This document shows positions 6,725 to 7,033 of a stretch of 7,033 nt of DNA, piece by piece. The stretch comes from an uncultured Persicitalea sp. (GTDB taxonomy: Bacteria; Bacteroidota; Bacteroidia; Cytophagales; Spirosomataceae). Below the pieces are notes generated by a model that was not told the DNA's origin, did no database searches, and saw only the letters and a list, made by a program, of their open reading frames with translations. The DNA lies in assembly GCA_950075905.1 (NCBI GenBank), contig CATMVR010000257.1, positions 1-7,033 on the forward strand, in the 5' to 3' direction. The position numbers and the translations under genes are program-made. Each line of letters opens with the position of its first letter. Position 1 is the first letter of the stretch.

Positions 6725-6781
6725 CCAAAAGCCAGTAGAAGTAGTTATGCCAGGTGCAGAATTTCGTCGCGCAAATAGTGG
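6725..6781 (-). pseudogene. Decayed 5' fragment of the hydroxylase gene
   Basis: This is a partial copy of the hydroxylase gene region 2020-2081, corresponding to residues of about 18-36 (YLRDEILHPSWHNYFYWLL in the intact gene). Compared with that gene it lacks 5 nt after the LH codons, which creates a frameshift and an immediate TAA. It also lacks everything upstream of YLRDEIL, including the ATG, because 113 bp are missing between two 10-bp direct repeats. It cannot encode the enzyme. The copy is otherwise nearly identical to the intact gene, so the duplication is not very ancient. Confidence 0.85.
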
Positions 6782-6799
6782 TGACTAATGCTACGCAGC

Positions 6800-6828
6800 A
6801 AAAAAAACACCGTTGTCGCCAACGGTGT
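6800..6828 (-). terminator. Intrinsic terminator after the right-hand rhodanese gene
   Basis: On the minus strand a perfect 9-bp stem (6820-6828 with 6807-6815, loop 6816-6819) is followed by eight T residues (6800-6807). It is the duplicate of the terminator at 2213-2238 with a longer stem, and it ends transcription from the rhodanese-domain gene that enters at the right edge. Confidence 0.85.
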
Positions 6829-6853
6829 AAAAACAGAGTAAAAAAGCAGTAGG

Positions 6854-6880
6854 CGCCATAGCTGTCACACAGCTATGGCG
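6854..6880 (-). terminator. Upstream hairpin directly after the rhodanese stop
   Basis: A perfect 10-bp inverted repeat, CGCCATAGCT and AGCTATGGCG, with a 7-nt loop, starts immediately after the TAA at 6881. On the minus strand a six-T tract follows about 8 nt later, too far for a classical terminator, so it may act as a weak first terminator or as a 3'-end stabilising hairpin ahead of the stronger one at 6800-6828. The equivalent positions in the left copy (2266-2292) have lost most of the pairing. Confidence 0.6.
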
Positions 6881-7033
6881 TTACAGGTACGTTATGGGAG
6901 ATACGTAATCTGTGAGGGGTAGGCTCCCCAGTGCTTTCACGGCTGCTATGCCTCCTGCAATATCCACCAGATTTTCAAATCCCCGGGCTTTTAAAATCGA
7001 GATAGCTACCATGGAGCGGTAGCCCGCCCCGCA
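6881..7033 (-). CDS. Rhodanese-domain protein, C-terminal 50 residues (runs off the right edge)
   Basis: The frame enters from the right edge at the catalytic cysteine codon (7031-7033) and ends at TAA 6881-6883. It shows the rhodanese active-site loop CGAGYRS, the following helix and the ending LTDYVSPITYL. The sulfur-transfer cysteine sits at the start of a six-residue loop closed by Arg, as in active rhodaneses. The ending resembles Bacteroidota MBL-fold proteins fused to rhodanese domains, which act in persulfide or sulfide handling; the N-terminal domains are outside the window, so this is only inferred. It differs from the remnant at 2293-2445 by five substitutions, one of which (Met to Val) changes the protein. 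Its intact terminators suggest that this is the original, functional copy. Confidence 0.75.
   Translation of the reverse strand, partial: CGAGYRSMVAISILKARGFENLVDIAGGIAAVKALGSLPLTDYVSPITYL

Larger units (their letters stand above)
6725..7033. repeat. Right copy of the direct repeat
   Basis: Same orientation as 2020-2445 and about 4.6 kb away. The left boundary is sharp at about 6725, where similarity to the hydroxylase gene stops. The repeat carries the decayed hydroxylase fragment, the terminator pair and the rhodanese 3' end. Together the copies flank the USP, BCCT, porin and DUF2892 genes. Confidence 0.92.

Overview
This 7.0-kb window (about 50% GC) looks like a chromosomal stretch from a member of the Bacteroidota, probably a Cytophagales/Spirosoma-like lineage. 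I infer this from protein style (OprD-like and OprO/P-like porins, a Cytophagales-type fatty acid hydroxylase, an MBL-type rhodanese tail), the lack of Shine-Dalgarno sequences before starts, and AT-rich start contexts. Every gene I can support lies on the minus strand, so transcription runs from high to low coordinates.

Left part (1-2128): a compact cluster of a fatty-acid/sterol hydroxylase (2128 to about 1266, formally to 1121), a 74-residue two-helix membrane protein (1260-1036) and the N-terminal 342 residues of an OprD-like porin (1028 to beyond the left edge). The genes overlap or are separated by 7 nt, so they are probably one operon.

Middle part (2213-6571): a DUF2892/YgaP-like small membrane protein (6571-6341), then an apparent operon of an outer-membrane porin (6209-5061), a BCCT-family sodium-coupled betaine/choline-type transporter (5043-3376) and a tandem-domain universal stress protein (3379-2504). 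The porin-BCCT gap is 17 nt and the BCCT-USP junction is an ATGA overlap. The set fits compatible-solute uptake: porin across the outer membrane, BCCT across the inner membrane, and USP as a cytoplasmic nucleotide-binding partner. Downstream of USP is a truncated rhodanese domain followed by an intrinsic terminator.

Right edge (6725-7033): a second, direct copy of the DNA at 2020-2445. It contains a decayed 5' fragment of the hydroxylase gene, the same terminator, and the 3' end of a rhodanese-domain gene that continues beyond the window. The 4.3-kb USP/BCCT/porin/DUF2892 block is thus bounded by direct repeats. The left copy has the whole hydroxylase and a truncated rhodanese; the right copy has a truncated hydroxylase and perhaps a whole rhodanese gene. 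That is the arrangement expected from single-crossover (Campbell-type) integration of a circle, or from a tandem duplication followed by decay. This is the most unusual feature here. I saw no transposase, integrase, tRNA, rRNA or CRISPR array.
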